DNA from: Parabacteroides distasonis
GTDB lineage: Bacteria; Bacteroidota; Bacteroidia; Bacteroidales; Tannerellaceae
Assembly (NCBI RefSeq): GCF_004793765.1
Contig: NZ_SRYM01000051.1
Coordinates: 1 to 32,512 of the forward strand
DNA length: 32,512 nt
Direction of reading: 5' to 3'
The notes beneath the pieces were generated by a model that worked only from the letters and a program-made list of their open reading frames with translations, was not told where the DNA came from and searched no databases. Positions 23,099 to 31,552 of the stretch are shown piece after piece. Position 1 is the stretch's first letter; every line of letters starts with the position of its first letter. Made by a program: the position numbers and the translations under genes.

Positions 23099-24100
23099 AT
23101 GCCTATGTTATTAGCAGCAGTGGATTTTGACAACCTGCACCAAGTGTTGCGGGTGCTTTACGATGAAATGATGCCCTTGTGCAGCAACATGACGGGGGTA
23201 GCGAAAGGGATAGCCGGGCTGGGAGCTTTGTTCTATGTAGCCGCCAAAGTGTGGCAGTCGCTCGCACGTGCCGAACCCATAGACGTGTACCCGCTCCTGC
23301 GCCCCTTTGCGCTGGGGCTGTGCATCATGTTCTTTCCCACGTTTGTGCTGGGGACTATCAACACGGTGCTGTCGCCAGTGGTGAAAGGGTGCAACCAGCT
23401 TATGGAAACGCAGACTTTCGACATGAACGAGTACCGGGCGCAGAAAGACCGACTGGAATATGAAGCCCTGATGCGAAGCCCCGAAACGGCTTACCTCGCA
23501 TCGGACGAGGAATTTGACCGACAACTGGAAGAACTGGGCTGGTCGCCCTCCGACATGGTGACTATGACGGGTATGTACATGGACAGGGCGGCGTACAATA
23601 TCAAGAAGTCCGTCCGGGACTGGTTCAGGGAACTGTTGGAAATGCTCTTTCAGGCAGCGGGGCTGATTATAGACACGCTGCGCACGTTCTTCCTGATTGT
23701 GCTTTCGATACTGGGTCCGCTGGCGTTTGCGATTTCCGTCTATGACGGTTTCCAAAGCACGCTGACCCAGTGGATTTCACGCTATATCTCCATTTACCTG
23801 TGGTTGCCCGTGTCCGACCTGTTCAGCAGCGTGCTGGCACGCATACAAACGCTGATGCTCCAAAAGGACATTCAGGAACTTTCAGACCCGAATTTCATTC
23901 CTGACGGGAGCAGCACCGTGTATGTAATCTTTATGATTATAGGTATCGTGGGCTACTTCACCATTCCCACGGTGGCAAGCTGGATTGTGTCGGCTGGCGG
24001 CACGTCTGCCTATAACCGCAACGTGGCACGGGCGGGGTCAATCGCCGGGGCTGCGGTCGGTGCGGCAAGCGGGAAAGTAACCGGGAAACTACTCAAATAA
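23099..24100 (+). CDS. traJ: TraJ, polytopic inner-membrane channel protein
   Basis: A 333-residue protein with several membrane segments: about residues 37-55 (GIAGLGALFYVAAKVWQSL), 66-90, 190-215 (LIIDTLRTFFLIVLSILGPLAFAIS), 225-250 and 275-300 (VYVIFMIIGIVGYFTIPTVA). It ends in a Gly/Ala-rich tail. It matches TraJ of conjugative transposons and corresponds to VirB6/TrbL, the inner-membrane component of the channel. The start at 23099 lies 13 bases after the traI stop. Confidence 0.92.
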   Translation: MPMLLAAVDFDNLHQVLRVLYDEMMPLCSNMTGVAKGIAGLGALFYVAAKVWQSLARAEPIDVYPLLRPFALGLCIMFFPTFVLGTINTVLSPVVKGCNQLMETQTFDMNEYRAQKDRLEYEALMRSPETAYLASDEEFDRQLEELGWSPSDMVTMTGMYMDRAAYNIKKSVRDWFRELLEMLFQAAGLIIDTLRTFFLIVLSILGPLAFAISVYDGFQSTLTQWISRYISIYLWLPVSDLFSSVLARIQTLMLQKDIQELSDPNFIPDGSSTVYVIFMIIGIVGYFTIPTVASWIVSAGGTSAYNRNVARAGSIAGAAVGAASGKVTGKLLK

Positions 24101-24120
24101 CCAACATCAAAATTTAATAT

Positions 24121-24744
24121 ATGGAATTTAAATCATTAACGAACATCGAAACGAGTTTCCGGCAAATCCGGCTCTTTGCGCTGGTATTCAGCTGCCTGTG
24201 CGCACTGGTGACGGGCTTTGCCGTGTGGAACTCGTACAGCTTCGCCGAAAAGCAGCGGCAGAAGATATACGTCCTCGACAACGGTAAAAGCCTGATGCTG
24301 GCACTCTCGCAGGACATGGCACAGAACAGACCCGTGGAAGCCAAATCGCACGTGCGGCGTTTCCACGAACTGTTTTTCACCTTATCACCCGACAAGGGGG
24401 CTATCGAAAGCAACATCAAACGCTCGCTGTTCCTCGCCGACAAGACCGCTTTCAACTATTACAAGGACTTGGCGGAAAAGGGCTACTACAACCGGGTAAT
24501 TTCCGGAAACGTCACGCAGACGGTGGAGATTGACAGCGTGAAGTGTGACTTCGACCAGTACCCCTACAAGGTGAACACGTATGCCCGCCAGTTGATTGTC
24601 CGGGAAAGCAGCCTGACGGTGCGAAGCCTTGTGACCTCGTGCCGCCTACTCAACGCCACACGGAGCGACAACAACCCGCACGGCTTCATCATCGAAGCGT
24701 TCACCATTACCGAGAACAAGGATTTGCAAACCGTTAAGAGATAG
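24121..24744 (+). CDS. traK: TraK, VirB8-like protein
   Basis: A 207-residue protein with a short cytoplasmic N-terminus and one membrane segment at about residues 17-37 (IRLFALVFSCLCALVTGFAVW). The periplasmic domain (about 45-205) ends with the VRSLVTSCRLLNATRSDNNPHGFIIEAFTI block typical of TraK. It is equivalent to VirB8 in linking inner- and outer-membrane parts of the secretion channel. It lies between traJ and traL with short spacing. Confidence 0.92.
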   Translation: MEFKSLTNIETSFRQIRLFALVFSCLCALVTGFAVWNSYSFAEKQRQKIYVLDNGKSLMLALSQDMAQNRPVEAKSHVRRFHELFFTLSPDKGAIESNIKRSLFLADKTAFNYYKDLAEKGYYNRVISGNVTQTVEIDSVKCDFDQYPYKVNTYARQLIVRESSLTVRSLVTSCRLLNATRSDNNPHGFIIEAFTITENKDLQTVKR

Positions 24745-24748
24745 CCTT

Positions 24749-25045
24749 ATGGAGAGAAAACGAAATTACATCGAAAAGGTGCAGGACTGGGCGGACGACT
24801 GCCTGCGCCGAATGTGCGGACGGATTACGCCGGGCAAAAGGCTGGCGGTTATCCTCGTGATGTTCTTCTTTTTCGGCGGCTTGTCTATCTACATCACCGT
24901 TTCATCAATCTACAATATCGGGAAACGGGACGGCAGGCGGCTGCAAATAGAACATATCAAACAACTGCCATTGCAAGGCAATGACACAATCAACAGTATC
25001 AACCCCTTAAACAGACCGCAATATGGAAGAAGTACAGAAGAATGA
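24749..25045 (+). CDS. traL: TraL, DUF3989 membrane protein
   Basis: A 98-residue protein with a basic N-terminal region, one membrane segment (about residues 31-53, LAVILVMFFFFGGLSIYITVSSI) and a short polar tail. It matches DUF3989/TraL of CTnDOT-type elements. Its last 23 bases overlap the traM start, so the two are probably translated in a coupled way. Likely a small accessory subunit of the channel; the exact role is unknown. Confidence 0.88.
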   Translation: MERKRNYIEKVQDWADDCLRRMCGRITPGKRLAVILVMFFFFGGLSIYITVSSIYNIGKRDGRRLQIEHIKQLPLQGNDTINSINPLNRPQYGRSTEE

Positions 25046-26348
25046 GAACGGCACGACCGTACCGCAGACGGACGGGAAGCCTGAAAAGGAAAAGAAGCCC
25101 AAACGGGAACTTACTCCGCAGCAGGTGCAGCAGCGCAGGAAAATGATAGTCTTCCCGCTGATGTTCCTTGCCTTTGCCGGGTGCATATACCTGATATTCG
25201 CCCCCTCCGGCAAAGAGGACGTGAATGTGGAAAGCGTGGGCGGTTTCAACGCCGACATCCCCCTGCCCGCAGAGGACGGGATTATAGCCGACAAGCAAAA
25301 GGCTTACGAACAAGCGATGCTGAACCGCAAACAGCAGGACAAGATACAATCCTTGCAGGACTTCGGTTTCACGCTGGACGATGAAACGGAAGAACCGCAA
25401 GCGGAAATCGACCTGATGCCGGAAGAAGATGCGGAGCCACAAAGGGGCGGCGGTGCTTCTTATTCGGCAAACGCTTACCGGGACATCAACCGCCAGTTAA
25501 GCACGTTCTACGAAACCCCGGCGGTGGACGAGGAAAAAGAGGACTTGAAGCGGCAGGTGGCGGAACTCACCGACAGACTGCAACAGCAGCAGAACGCCAC
25601 GTCTACGGCAGACGACCAAATGGCACTCTTGGAAAAGTCCTACGAGCTGGCGGCAAAGTACATGAATGAGGGCGGGCAGAACGGGCAAACGGCACAAGTG
25701 CCTGTTGCCGGGACTATCACCCAAAAGCCACAAGCACAGCCCGTGCAGGCTATCCGGGAAACAACCGTATCGGGATTGCAGCAGCCCGTGAGCGATGCCG
25801 ACTTCATCCGGGCTTACAGCCAGCCACGAAACTACGGCTTCAACACGGCGGTAGGCACGGGCTACGCTATGGGCAGGAACACGATAGCCGCCTGCATCCA
25901 CCAAGACCAAACCCTGACGGACGGGCAGGCAGTGAAACTCCGGCTGCTTGAACCCATGCAAGCCGGGAACATAGTTGTGCCGAAGAATACCCTTGTGGCG
26001 GGGACGGCAAAGGTGCAGGGCGAACGGCTCGACATACTGGTGTCCTCGATTGAGTACGCTGGCAACATCATCCCGGTGGAACTCGCCGTGTTTGACATGG
26101 ACGGGCAAAAGGGGCTTTCCGTACCGTCCTCTATGGAGCAGGAAGCGTTCAACGAAGCTATGGCGAATATCGGAAGCGGACTGGGTACAAGCATTTCCTT
26201 TGCACGGAGTGCCGGGCAGCAGGTGGCTATGGACGTGACAAGGGGCTTGCTGCAAGGTACGTCCGGCTATCTTGCGAAAAAGTTCAGGACTGTAAAAGTA
26301 AAGCTGAAAGCAGGCTATAAAGTCATGCTTTACGCCAAACAACAATAA
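25023..26348 (+). CDS. traM: TraM, VirB10-like protein
   Basis: A 441-residue protein: basic Gln/Lys-rich cytoplasmic part, one membrane segment at about residues 40-60 (MIVFPLMFLAFAGCIYLIFAP), a long periplasmic region with a coiled-coil-like stretch (about 165-210, EKEDLKRQVAELTDRLQQQQ), and a conserved C-terminal beta domain (VKLRLLEPMQAGNIVVPKNTLVAGTAKVQGERLDI, key motif VPKNT). The C-terminal part corresponds to the VirB10 core-complex domain that spans to the outer membrane. Start overlaps traL. Confidence 0.93.
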   Translation: MEEVQKNENGTTVPQTDGKPEKEKKPKRELTPQQVQQRRKMIVFPLMFLAFAGCIYLIFAPSGKEDVNVESVGGFNADIPLPAEDGIIADKQKAYEQAMLNRKQQDKIQSLQDFGFTLDDETEEPQAEIDLMPEEDAEPQRGGGASYSANAYRDINRQLSTFYETPAVDEEKEDLKRQVAELTDRLQQQQNATSTADDQMALLEKSYELAAKYMNEGGQNGQTAQVPVAGTITQKPQAQPVQAIRETTVSGLQQPVSDADFIRAYSQPRNYGFNTAVGTGYAMGRNTIAACIHQDQTLTDGQAVKLRLLEPMQAGNIVVPKNTLVAGTAKVQGERLDILVSSIEYAGNIIPVELAVFDMDGQKGLSVPSSMEQEAFNEAMANIGSGLGTSISFARSAGQQVAMDVTRGLLQGTSGYLAKKFRTVKVKLKAGYKVMLYAKQQ

Positions 26349-26381
26349 CCATTTTATCAACCACTAAAATTTCAATTAACG

Positions 26382-27317
26382 ATGAAACAGATTTTTGTAA
26401 TGTTCGCCCTCTTGCTGGGCGTGTGTGCGGCAAACGCACAAACCCCTGACACCGTGAAGTATGCGGCTGGCAACGACTTGTACCGGGGTATTACCCGGAA
26501 ACTCCCGTACCGCCAAATGGTAACGCCCTACGGCGTGGAAGTGACCTTTGCCAAGACGGTACACATCATCTTCCCCGCTGCCGTCCGCTATGTCGATTTG
26601 GGAAGCAACCACATCATAGCGGGCAAGGCGGACGGTGCGGAGAACGTTATCCGGGTAAAAGCCACGACAGAGGGCTTTCCGGGCGAAACGAACTTCTCCG
26701 TCATTTGCGAGGACGGCAGTTTCTTTTCGTTCAACGCCAAGTACGCCCGTGAGCCGGAAATGCTCAATATCGAAATGAAAGACTTCTTGGAGAACGAGGA
26801 CACCAGCGACTTTTCGCATACCCGCATGAACATCTATTTCCGAGAATTAGGTAATGAAAGCCCGCTATTAGTGAAACTGATAATGCAGAGCATCTACAAG
26901 AACAATGACCGGAAAGTGCGCCACTTGGGTAGCAAGCGTTTCGGCATACAGTTCTTAATCAAGGGGATTTACACCTATAACGGAATGCTCTATGTACACA
27001 CGCAGACAAAGAACAGTTCCAATGTGCCTTTCGATACCGACTTCATCAAGTTTAAGATAGTCGATAAGAAAGTACCCAAGCGCACGGCTATTCAGGAAAC
27101 GGTGCTGGATGCGGTACGCAGCTACAACGAGGTGGTAGAGATTGCAGGAAAAAGTACCGTGCGCACGGTGTATGCCCTGCCGAAGTTCACCATTCCTGAC
27201 GACAAGCTGCTGCTGGTGGAACTCTACGAGAAGAACGGCGGGCGGCATCAGACCATACGGGTGGAAAACGCCGACATCGTGAACGCAGAAGTGATTAACG
27301 AACTCAAAATCAAATAG
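26382..27317 (+). CDS. traN: TraN, VirB9-like protein
   Basis: A 311-residue exported protein with a signal peptide (KQIFVMFALLLGVCAANAQ). The mature N-terminal domain carries VEVTFAKTVHIIFPAAVRYVDLGS, GKADGAENVIRVKA and TNFSVICEDGSFFSFNAKY, and the C-terminal domain has FGIQFLIKGIYTYNGMLYVHTQTKNSSNV (key motifs GIYTYNGMLY and VPFDTDF). This is TraN of conjugative transposons and corresponds to VirB9 in the outer-membrane core complex. The leader shares a 16-base segment with that of traE. Confidence 0.93.
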   Translation: MKQIFVMFALLLGVCAANAQTPDTVKYAAGNDLYRGITRKLPYRQMVTPYGVEVTFAKTVHIIFPAAVRYVDLGSNHIIAGKADGAENVIRVKATTEGFPGETNFSVICEDGSFFSFNAKYAREPEMLNIEMKDFLENEDTSDFSHTRMNIYFRELGNESPLLVKLIMQSIYKNNDRKVRHLGSKRFGIQFLIKGIYTYNGMLYVHTQTKNSSNVPFDTDFIKFKIVDKKVPKRTAIQETVLDAVRSYNEVVEIAGKSTVRTVYALPKFTIPDDKLLLVELYEKNGGRHQTIRVENADIVNAEVINELKIK

Positions 27318-27319
27318 GA

Positions 27320-27901
27320 ATGAAACGGTTTCTATTTATCGGAATACTCTTTGTGCTGTGCCTGCATTTCAACCAGGCACACGCACAAAGATACCTGCCG
27401 GGCATGAAAGGCTTGCAGGTCACGGCGGGCATGGCGGACGGGGTGCATTGGAACGCTGGCAGTGATTTCGCCTACCACATCGGGGCGGCGTACAGCGTTT
27501 ACACCAAGAACGCCAACCGCTGGGTGATTGGCGGGGAGTACCTGCACAAGAAGTATGACTACAAGGATATGCAGATACCCGTAGAACAGTTTACTGCAGA
27601 GGGCGGCTATTACTTGAAATTCCTATCGGACAGGCGTAAGACCTTTTTCCTGTCGCTGGGACTGTCGGCACTCGCCGGATATGAAACAAGCAACCGAAGC
27701 GAAAAACTCTTGCCGGACGGCTCTACCTTGCTGGATAAGGACTGCTTCATTTACGGCGGTGCGCTCACGCTGGAACTGGAAGCCTACCTGACCGACCGGG
27801 TGGCTCTGCTGCTGAACGCAAGGGAACGGGCGTTGTTCGGCTCGGACATAGGCAAGTTCCACACGCAGGTATCTTTGGGACTGAAATTCATTATCAACTG
27901 A
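27320..27901 (+). CDS. traO: TraO, conjugal transfer outer-membrane protein
   Basis: A 193-residue exported protein with a signal peptide (KRFLFIGILFVLCLHFNQAHAQ) and a beta-strand-rich mature part of porin-like character (GLQVTAGMADGVHW, RWVIGGEYLHKKYDY, FFLSLGLSALAGYE, HTQVSLGLKFIIN). The TraO family is specific to Bacteroidetes conjugative transposons; outer-membrane location is likely, the mechanism unknown. It starts two bases after the traN stop. Confidence 0.9.
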   Translation: MKRFLFIGILFVLCLHFNQAHAQRYLPGMKGLQVTAGMADGVHWNAGSDFAYHIGAAYSVYTKNANRWVIGGEYLHKKYDYKDMQIPVEQFTAEGGYYLKFLSDRRKTFFLSLGLSALAGYETSNRSEKLLPDGSTLLDKDCFIYGGALTLELEAYLTDRVALLLNARERALFGSDIGKFHTQVSLGLKFIIN

Positions 27902-27920
27902 CCGCTATATAATAATGTAT

Positions 27921-28349
27921 ATGAAAAATGTAATGTATAAAATCATCATGGGCTGCTACATCGTGGCCGCCCTCGTGCTTGTCACCGCCTGTAATGACAA
28001 CTTGGATATTCAACAGGCGTACCCGTTCAGCATCGAAACGCTGCCCGTACCCAAAAGGCTTAAAGTAGGTGAAACCGCCGAAATACGCTGCCAGTTGGTG
28101 CGTGGCGGCTATTACCAACCGACTACCTATCAGATACGGTATTTCCAGCCGGACGGCAAAGGGAAGCTGGAAATGGATAACGGCACGGTATTCCTGCCCA
28201 ATGACCTTTACCCGCTGGAGAAAGAAACGTTCCGGCTATACTACACATCGGCATCGACAGACCAGCAGACGATTGACATTTATATTATCGACAGCTTCGG
28301 ACAGATGCGGCAACTTACGTTCTCGTTCAATAATGACAATAACGAATAA
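27921..28349 (+). CDS. traQ: TraQ, DUF3872 lipoprotein
   Basis: A protein of about 142 residues (an ATG two codons earlier, at 27915, is also possible). Signal and lipobox are IIMGCYIVAALVLVTAC, so a lipidated Cys is predicted near residue 24. The mature part is beta-rich (LKVGETAEIRCQLVRGGYY, PLEKETFRLYYTSASTDQQTIDIYIID). It matches DUF3872/TraQ. A primase gene (traP) often lies between traO and traQ in related operons; none is present here. The operon ends at an AT-rich hairpin. Confidence 0.88.
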   Translation: MKNVMYKIIMGCYIVAALVLVTACNDNLDIQQAYPFSIETLPVPKRLKVGETAEIRCQLVRGGYYQPTTYQIRYFQPDGKGKLEMDNGTVFLPNDLYPLEKETFRLYYTSASTDQQTIDIYIIDSFGQMRQLTFSFNNDNNE

Positions 28350-28371
28350 ATATCATTTCATATTGATATAT

Positions 28372-28406
28372 AAATATAGGTTTTATAAATTATAGAACCT
28401 ATATTT
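28372..28406 (+). terminator. Terminator-like hairpin after traQ
   Basis: AAATATAGGTT (28372-28382) pairs with AACCTATATTT (28396-28406), followed by more T. The stem is AT-rich but 11 bases long. It lies 23 bases after the traQ stop and just before the promoter-like box of the next gene, so it probably separates the two transcripts. Confidence 0.55.
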
Positions 28407-28411
28407 TTAAG

Positions 28412-28419
28412 TACCTTTG
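28412..28419 (+). promoter_or_regulatory. Promoter-like -7 box for the AbiC-like gene
   Basis: TACCTTTG fits the Bacteroides -7 consensus TAnnTTTG and lies 30 bases before the start codon at 28449. No convincing -33 TTTG is present, because the upstream sequence is a hairpin. Confidence 0.5.
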
Positions 28420-28448
28420 CAAAAGTATTGGACTAAAATATATTACAT

Positions 28449-29534
28449 ATGAGTATAAATAATGAACGTGACGAGAAAGATTATACAGGCTGGATAATCT
28501 TCATTGCAATTATTGTTTGTTTGGTACTATGGATAGGAGGAATGTTTTTATCTCATTGGTACGCTAAAACATATTTTACTGTTGCAAATGACGATAATCC
28601 GCAAGCACTGTTTGGAGATAGTTTTGGCGCAGTAAACGCACTGATTTCAGCTTTTGCTTTTGCTGGTGTTATTGTTGCCATTTTTATTCAACGAAACGAA
28701 CTGAAATTACAACGAAAAGATTTAGGGCTTCAACGAAACGAATTTTCTACCCAAAACAACACACTAAAATTACAGCGTTTTGAAAATACATTTTTTAATA
28801 TGTTGAGTTTGCAACAGCAAATTGTTAATGACTTGTCTTTTACGGATATTAGCAGAGAACAGGTTATAGAAGACGCCCCAGACCCAGCATTAGGAAGAAT
28901 CGCAAAAGAAGTTATTGTAGATAAAGTTGTGAAGGGTAGAGAATTATTCTTTTATTCATTTGTAGAACGTACTCACTATTTCAAATTAGCTGATGGAAGT
29001 ACCCAAAAAGCGGAAGGTATGAGGCAATATTTGTACTTTAATGGTTTAAGTTCTTACGATGATAGTTACACACCAACATATTTTGACCATTATTTTAGGC
29101 ATTTATATACCATTGTAAAATTCGTTGACAATGCGGATTTTTTATCATTTGAGGAAAAATATAAATATACAACAATGGTTAGAGCCACTTTATCTCGACA
29201 TGAATTAATATGGTTATATTACAACGGAATATCTTCAGTAGGAAAACAAAAGTTCAAAAAGTTAATAGAAAGATATTCCCTTCTAAAGAATATCAGAGAA
29301 GATTTACTTTCTCTAAGCAAAGAAAATCTTGATATTATTACAATTAAAGGATTTAATCAGAAGTGGCTATGGGGCAATGGCTATTCAGGAACAGATTATG
29401 ATTTTTGGGTTACAGATGATGAAACAGATAAAGAAAAATATTATATATCAGCATTTTATAATAAACAAGATATTGAAAAGGGGAAAAGTAAAGTTAGAGA
29501 ATGGCGTGATTTTTATACAAAGTATTTACAATAA
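28449..29534 (+). CDS. Putative phage abortive-infection protein (AbiC-like)
   Basis: A 361-residue protein. Two membrane segments lie at about residues 14-38 (WIIFIAIIVCLVLWIGGMF) and 62-80 (NALISAFAFAGVIVAIFI), followed by a short coiled coil (LKLQRKDLGLQRNEF). The soluble part includes FENTFFNMLSLQQQIVNDL, a HYFRHLYTIVKFVD block, and MVRATLSRHELIWLYYNG, the pattern I know from the putative phage abortive-infection (AbiC-like) family. Such proteins stop phage growth at a cost to the cell; that activity is inferred. It is much more AT-rich than the tra genes and has its own promoter-like box and flanking terminators, marking it as inserted cargo downstream of traQ. Confidence 0.8.
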   Translation: MSINNERDEKDYTGWIIFIAIIVCLVLWIGGMFLSHWYAKTYFTVANDDNPQALFGDSFGAVNALISAFAFAGVIVAIFIQRNELKLQRKDLGLQRNEFSTQNNTLKLQRFENTFFNMLSLQQQIVNDLSFTDISREQVIEDAPDPALGRIAKEVIVDKVVKGRELFFYSFVERTHYFKLADGSTQKAEGMRQYLYFNGLSSYDDSYTPTYFDHYFRHLYTIVKFVDNADFLSFEEKYKYTTMVRATLSRHELIWLYYNGISSVGKQKFKKLIERYSLLKNIREDLLSLSKENLDIITIKGFNQKWLWGNGYSGTDYDFWVTDDETDKEKYYISAFYNKQDIEKGKSKVREWRDFYTKYLQ

Positions 29535-29619
29535 TCATTAGTATCATGAGCAATTAAACGATACCTATCAATTAAGGTTGAACATTTGCTTATAGGAGAA
29601 AGATAAACAAGGCTTCTTT

Positions 29620-29684
29620 GTTACTTTCTTCACCCGCTGGTAGGCTCACGGAAGAAAGTAACGGCGGCAAGCAGCCGTCGTTTT
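29620..29684. terminator. Long inverted repeat plus terminator hairpin
   Basis: GTTACTTTCTTC (29620-29631) and GAAGAAAGTAAC (29651-29662) form a perfect 12-base inverted repeat with a 19-base loop. It runs into a second hairpin, ACGGCGGC (29661-29668) with GCCGTCGT (29674-29681, one mismatch), followed by TTTCT. The two stems overlap by two bases. It lies between the convergent AbiC-like gene and the leftward gene ending at 29688. Confidence 0.7.
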
Positions 29685-29687
29685 CTA

Positions 29688-30170
29688 TCAACTGGTTTTA
29701 AGGCTCTTTATGGGCGTGTATTTCTCTAACCACACCTTTACCTGCTCCATGTTATATTCGCCCGTGATGATTGCCGTATGGTCGTCTATGGCTACAAACC
29801 GGACACTCTCGTAGCTGTTTACCCAGCCTTGCAGGGAACAGACGCCCCACGTTTCCACATCTTCAAAAACACTGCGGTCTATTTGGCTGATTGGCTCGCC
29901 GAAAACTACCGTCATTATCTGAAAGTCCAGTTTGTCCTCCAGCAGTTGCCAATGGTGCAGCGTGCCGAACTCGTCAATTTTGCGCCCCCACGCCCACACA
30001 TCATTATACAAATCATCGCCCCACTGGTGCGGGTGGTCGAAACGGACTTTTACCTCTATGGTGTGTTCGTTTTCTTCCGTGTCCTCAATGATACCTGTTA
30101 CCATTAAGCCCGTAAAAATGCACTCGCAACGCCTGCCGATAAGCTCCTTGTTTACTTCTGTTGTTTTCAT
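29688..30170 (-). CDS. Hypothetical ICE accessory protein
   Basis: A 160-residue protein. Its N-terminus looks like a small beta-barrel (NKELIGRRCECIFTGLMVTGIIED, then EVKVRFDHPHQWGDDLYND) and the rest is a mixed fold with acidic patches. Proteins like it are common beside DUF3873 and ardA genes in Bacteroidales ICEs, but I know no function. It is four bases downstream of the DUF3873 gene, so probably co-transcribed. It ends beside a bidirectional terminator. Confidence 0.7.
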   Translation of the reverse strand: MKTTEVNKELIGRRCECIFTGLMVTGIIEDTEENEHTIEVKVRFDHPHQWGDDLYNDVWAWGRKIDEFGTLHHWQLLEDKLDFQIMTVVFGEPISQIDRSVFEDVETWGVCSLQGWVNSYESVRFVAIDDHTAIITGEYNMEQVKVWLEKYTPIKSLKTS

Positions 30171-30174
30171 ATCC

Positions 30175-30402
30175 CTAAAATTTACTTATTACTCTGTTAT
30201 TTTTTTTCGCTATCCACTCGTCACGCTTACGGCGGCACTCTGCCAGCGTTTTAGCTACCGTGCTGAAAAGTTCGCCGTCCGTGTGGCGGTAGTCATATTG
30301 AAAATAAATCTGTCCCCTGAAAGCCCCTAAACAGCATTTCACGAACTTTTCTTCTCCCGGTGTTTGGGTAATGCTTACCCCGTTTTTGTTAAGTGACTGC
30401 AT
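30175..30402 (-). CDS. DUF3873 small protein
   Basis: A 75-residue protein. The segment KNGVSITQTPGEEKFVKC followed by YFQYDYRHTDGELFSTVAKTLAECRRKRDEWI is the conserved pattern of DUF3873 proteins of Bacteroidales mobile elements. It starts 75 bases downstream of ardA and overlaps no other gene. No catalytic motif is visible. Function unknown; its constant company with ArdA suggests an establishment or antirestriction role, which is only contextual. Confidence 0.75.
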   Translation of the reverse strand: MQSLNKNGVSITQTPGEEKFVKCCLGAFRGQIYFQYDYRHTDGELFSTVAKTLAECRRKRDEWIAKKNNRVISKF

Positions 30403-30477
30403 GATGTCTTATTTTTATGGTTATAAACTTGGTTGTTTTTAGCGGGCAGGGCTTTGACACCCCGCCCGGATTGGTTG

Positions 30478-31011
30478 TTATGCCGCACGGAATACAAAGC
30501 CGTCATCAAACCAGTAATCGCACATAAACAGGTCACGGGCAAACTTTTCATAATCGAAATAGGTCTTTGCGAACTCCGGCAGGTCGTAACATTCTTCTAT
30601 AATTTCATAGGCGAAATCTTCTTCATCGTCATATTGTCCCTGATACTCGTCCCGGAAATCACGTACAAGGTCGTCCGCATCTTCCTCGCCCAAATCACGG
30701 CTTTTATAGTTGCACCACACGAAAAAGGCTTCCTGCTCGGTGTCGCTCAAATCCTCCACCGCATCACGCAAAGCGAAAAAGTTTTCAGAAATCCAGCTTT
30801 CAGAAATCAGGGCTTCCGGGATATTCTCGTAATCCTGAAACATATATTCCGCATCTTCCTCGTCCTTATGCAGTTCCCGGCAGGCTTCGTAAAATTCTTC
30901 CTTGTCCGAATAATCCGAAAGGTTGAGCCATGCCCCATACAATGAACCATTGTTGTACTTGGCGTAAGTGCCTACATAAACGCTTGCTGCTGATAATGTC
31001 ATTGCTTCCAT
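30478..31011 (-). CDS. ardA: ArdA-family antirestriction protein
   Basis: A 177-residue, strongly acidic protein. The N-terminal SVYVGTYAKYNNGSLYGAWLNLSDY and the central IPEALISESWISENFFAL are characteristic of ArdA, followed by acidic helices (EEDADDLVRDFRDEYQG, DYEKFARDLF). ArdA proteins mimic DNA and inhibit type I restriction enzymes, protecting the element as it enters a new host. The start is 31011 or three codons later. The gene is upstream of the DUF3873 gene and downstream of a 0.63 kb gene-free stretch. Confidence 0.9.
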   Translation of the reverse strand: MEAMTLSAASVYVGTYAKYNNGSLYGAWLNLSDYSDKEEFYEACRELHKDEEDAEYMFQDYENIPEALISESWISENFFALRDAVEDLSDTEQEAFFVWCNYKSRDLGEEDADDLVRDFRDEYQGQYDDEEDFAYEIIEECYDLPEFAKTYFDYEKFARDLFMCDYWFDDGFVFRAA

Positions 31012-31253
31012 ATTGCTGTAATTTTTAAGTTTTTAATTTATGCGGATTCGAGAGGTGAGGGAGTTGAAGTTTCACTGAACTTTTTTCCTGTTTCCCATAA
31101 ATCCGACTTTTTTTTTATGCGTCTTCCGGTCGGGTCGGTCGTTTTCGTTTCACATAGGCGTAAAAGGGTAGTGTTTAGAGTTTGCAGGGTTTTGGGCAAA
31201 AAATACCTCGCAAGGCAGGGAAGATTTTTTCGCCAAACCGGAACGGTTCGACC

Positions 31254-31287
31254 TTGCAAAATCGTGAAGAACACGTAACTACCTTTG
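31254..31287 (+). promoter_or_regulatory. Rightward promoter-like signal without a gene
   Basis: TACCTTTG at 31280-31287 matches the Bacteroides -7 consensus exactly and is identical to the octamer in front of the AbiC-like gene. A TTG at 31254-31256 lies 23 bases upstream, slightly farther than usual for a -33 box. No rightward gene of note follows before the convergent ORF6N gene. Confidence 0.4.
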
Positions 31288-31552
31288 CCTATTGAAATGA
31301 TTAAAACGACTGTCCCGGCTGGGGGACTGCGTGAGAGGAAGATTTACATTTAGGGAAACAGGGGAAAAGTGCCTGTTCTCTTTCGTCTTTTAGGGAACAC
31401 TCCATGCGGGCGGGAAGGGCAAGGGTGTTGTGAGCTTGCTTGCAATACGCTTGTGCGGGTTTCCAACGGCTCTTTTCACGAAATACAGTCAGCCATGCCA
31501 CGCACGGCTGGCGTTTCGGGAAATGTGCCAGTTGGAAAAGGATATAAAAAAT

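Noticed and set aside
25497-26360. 287-codon open frame antisense to traM
   Set aside because: Histidine- and leucine-rich mirror of traM; the traM reading has membrane segment and VirB10-like domain, this has nothing.
30430-30480. GC-rich hairpin after ardA as a terminator
   Set aside because: A stem can be drawn (CGGGC/GCCCG) but on the minus strand it is followed by A-rich sequence, not T, and the DUF3873 gene probably continues the operon.
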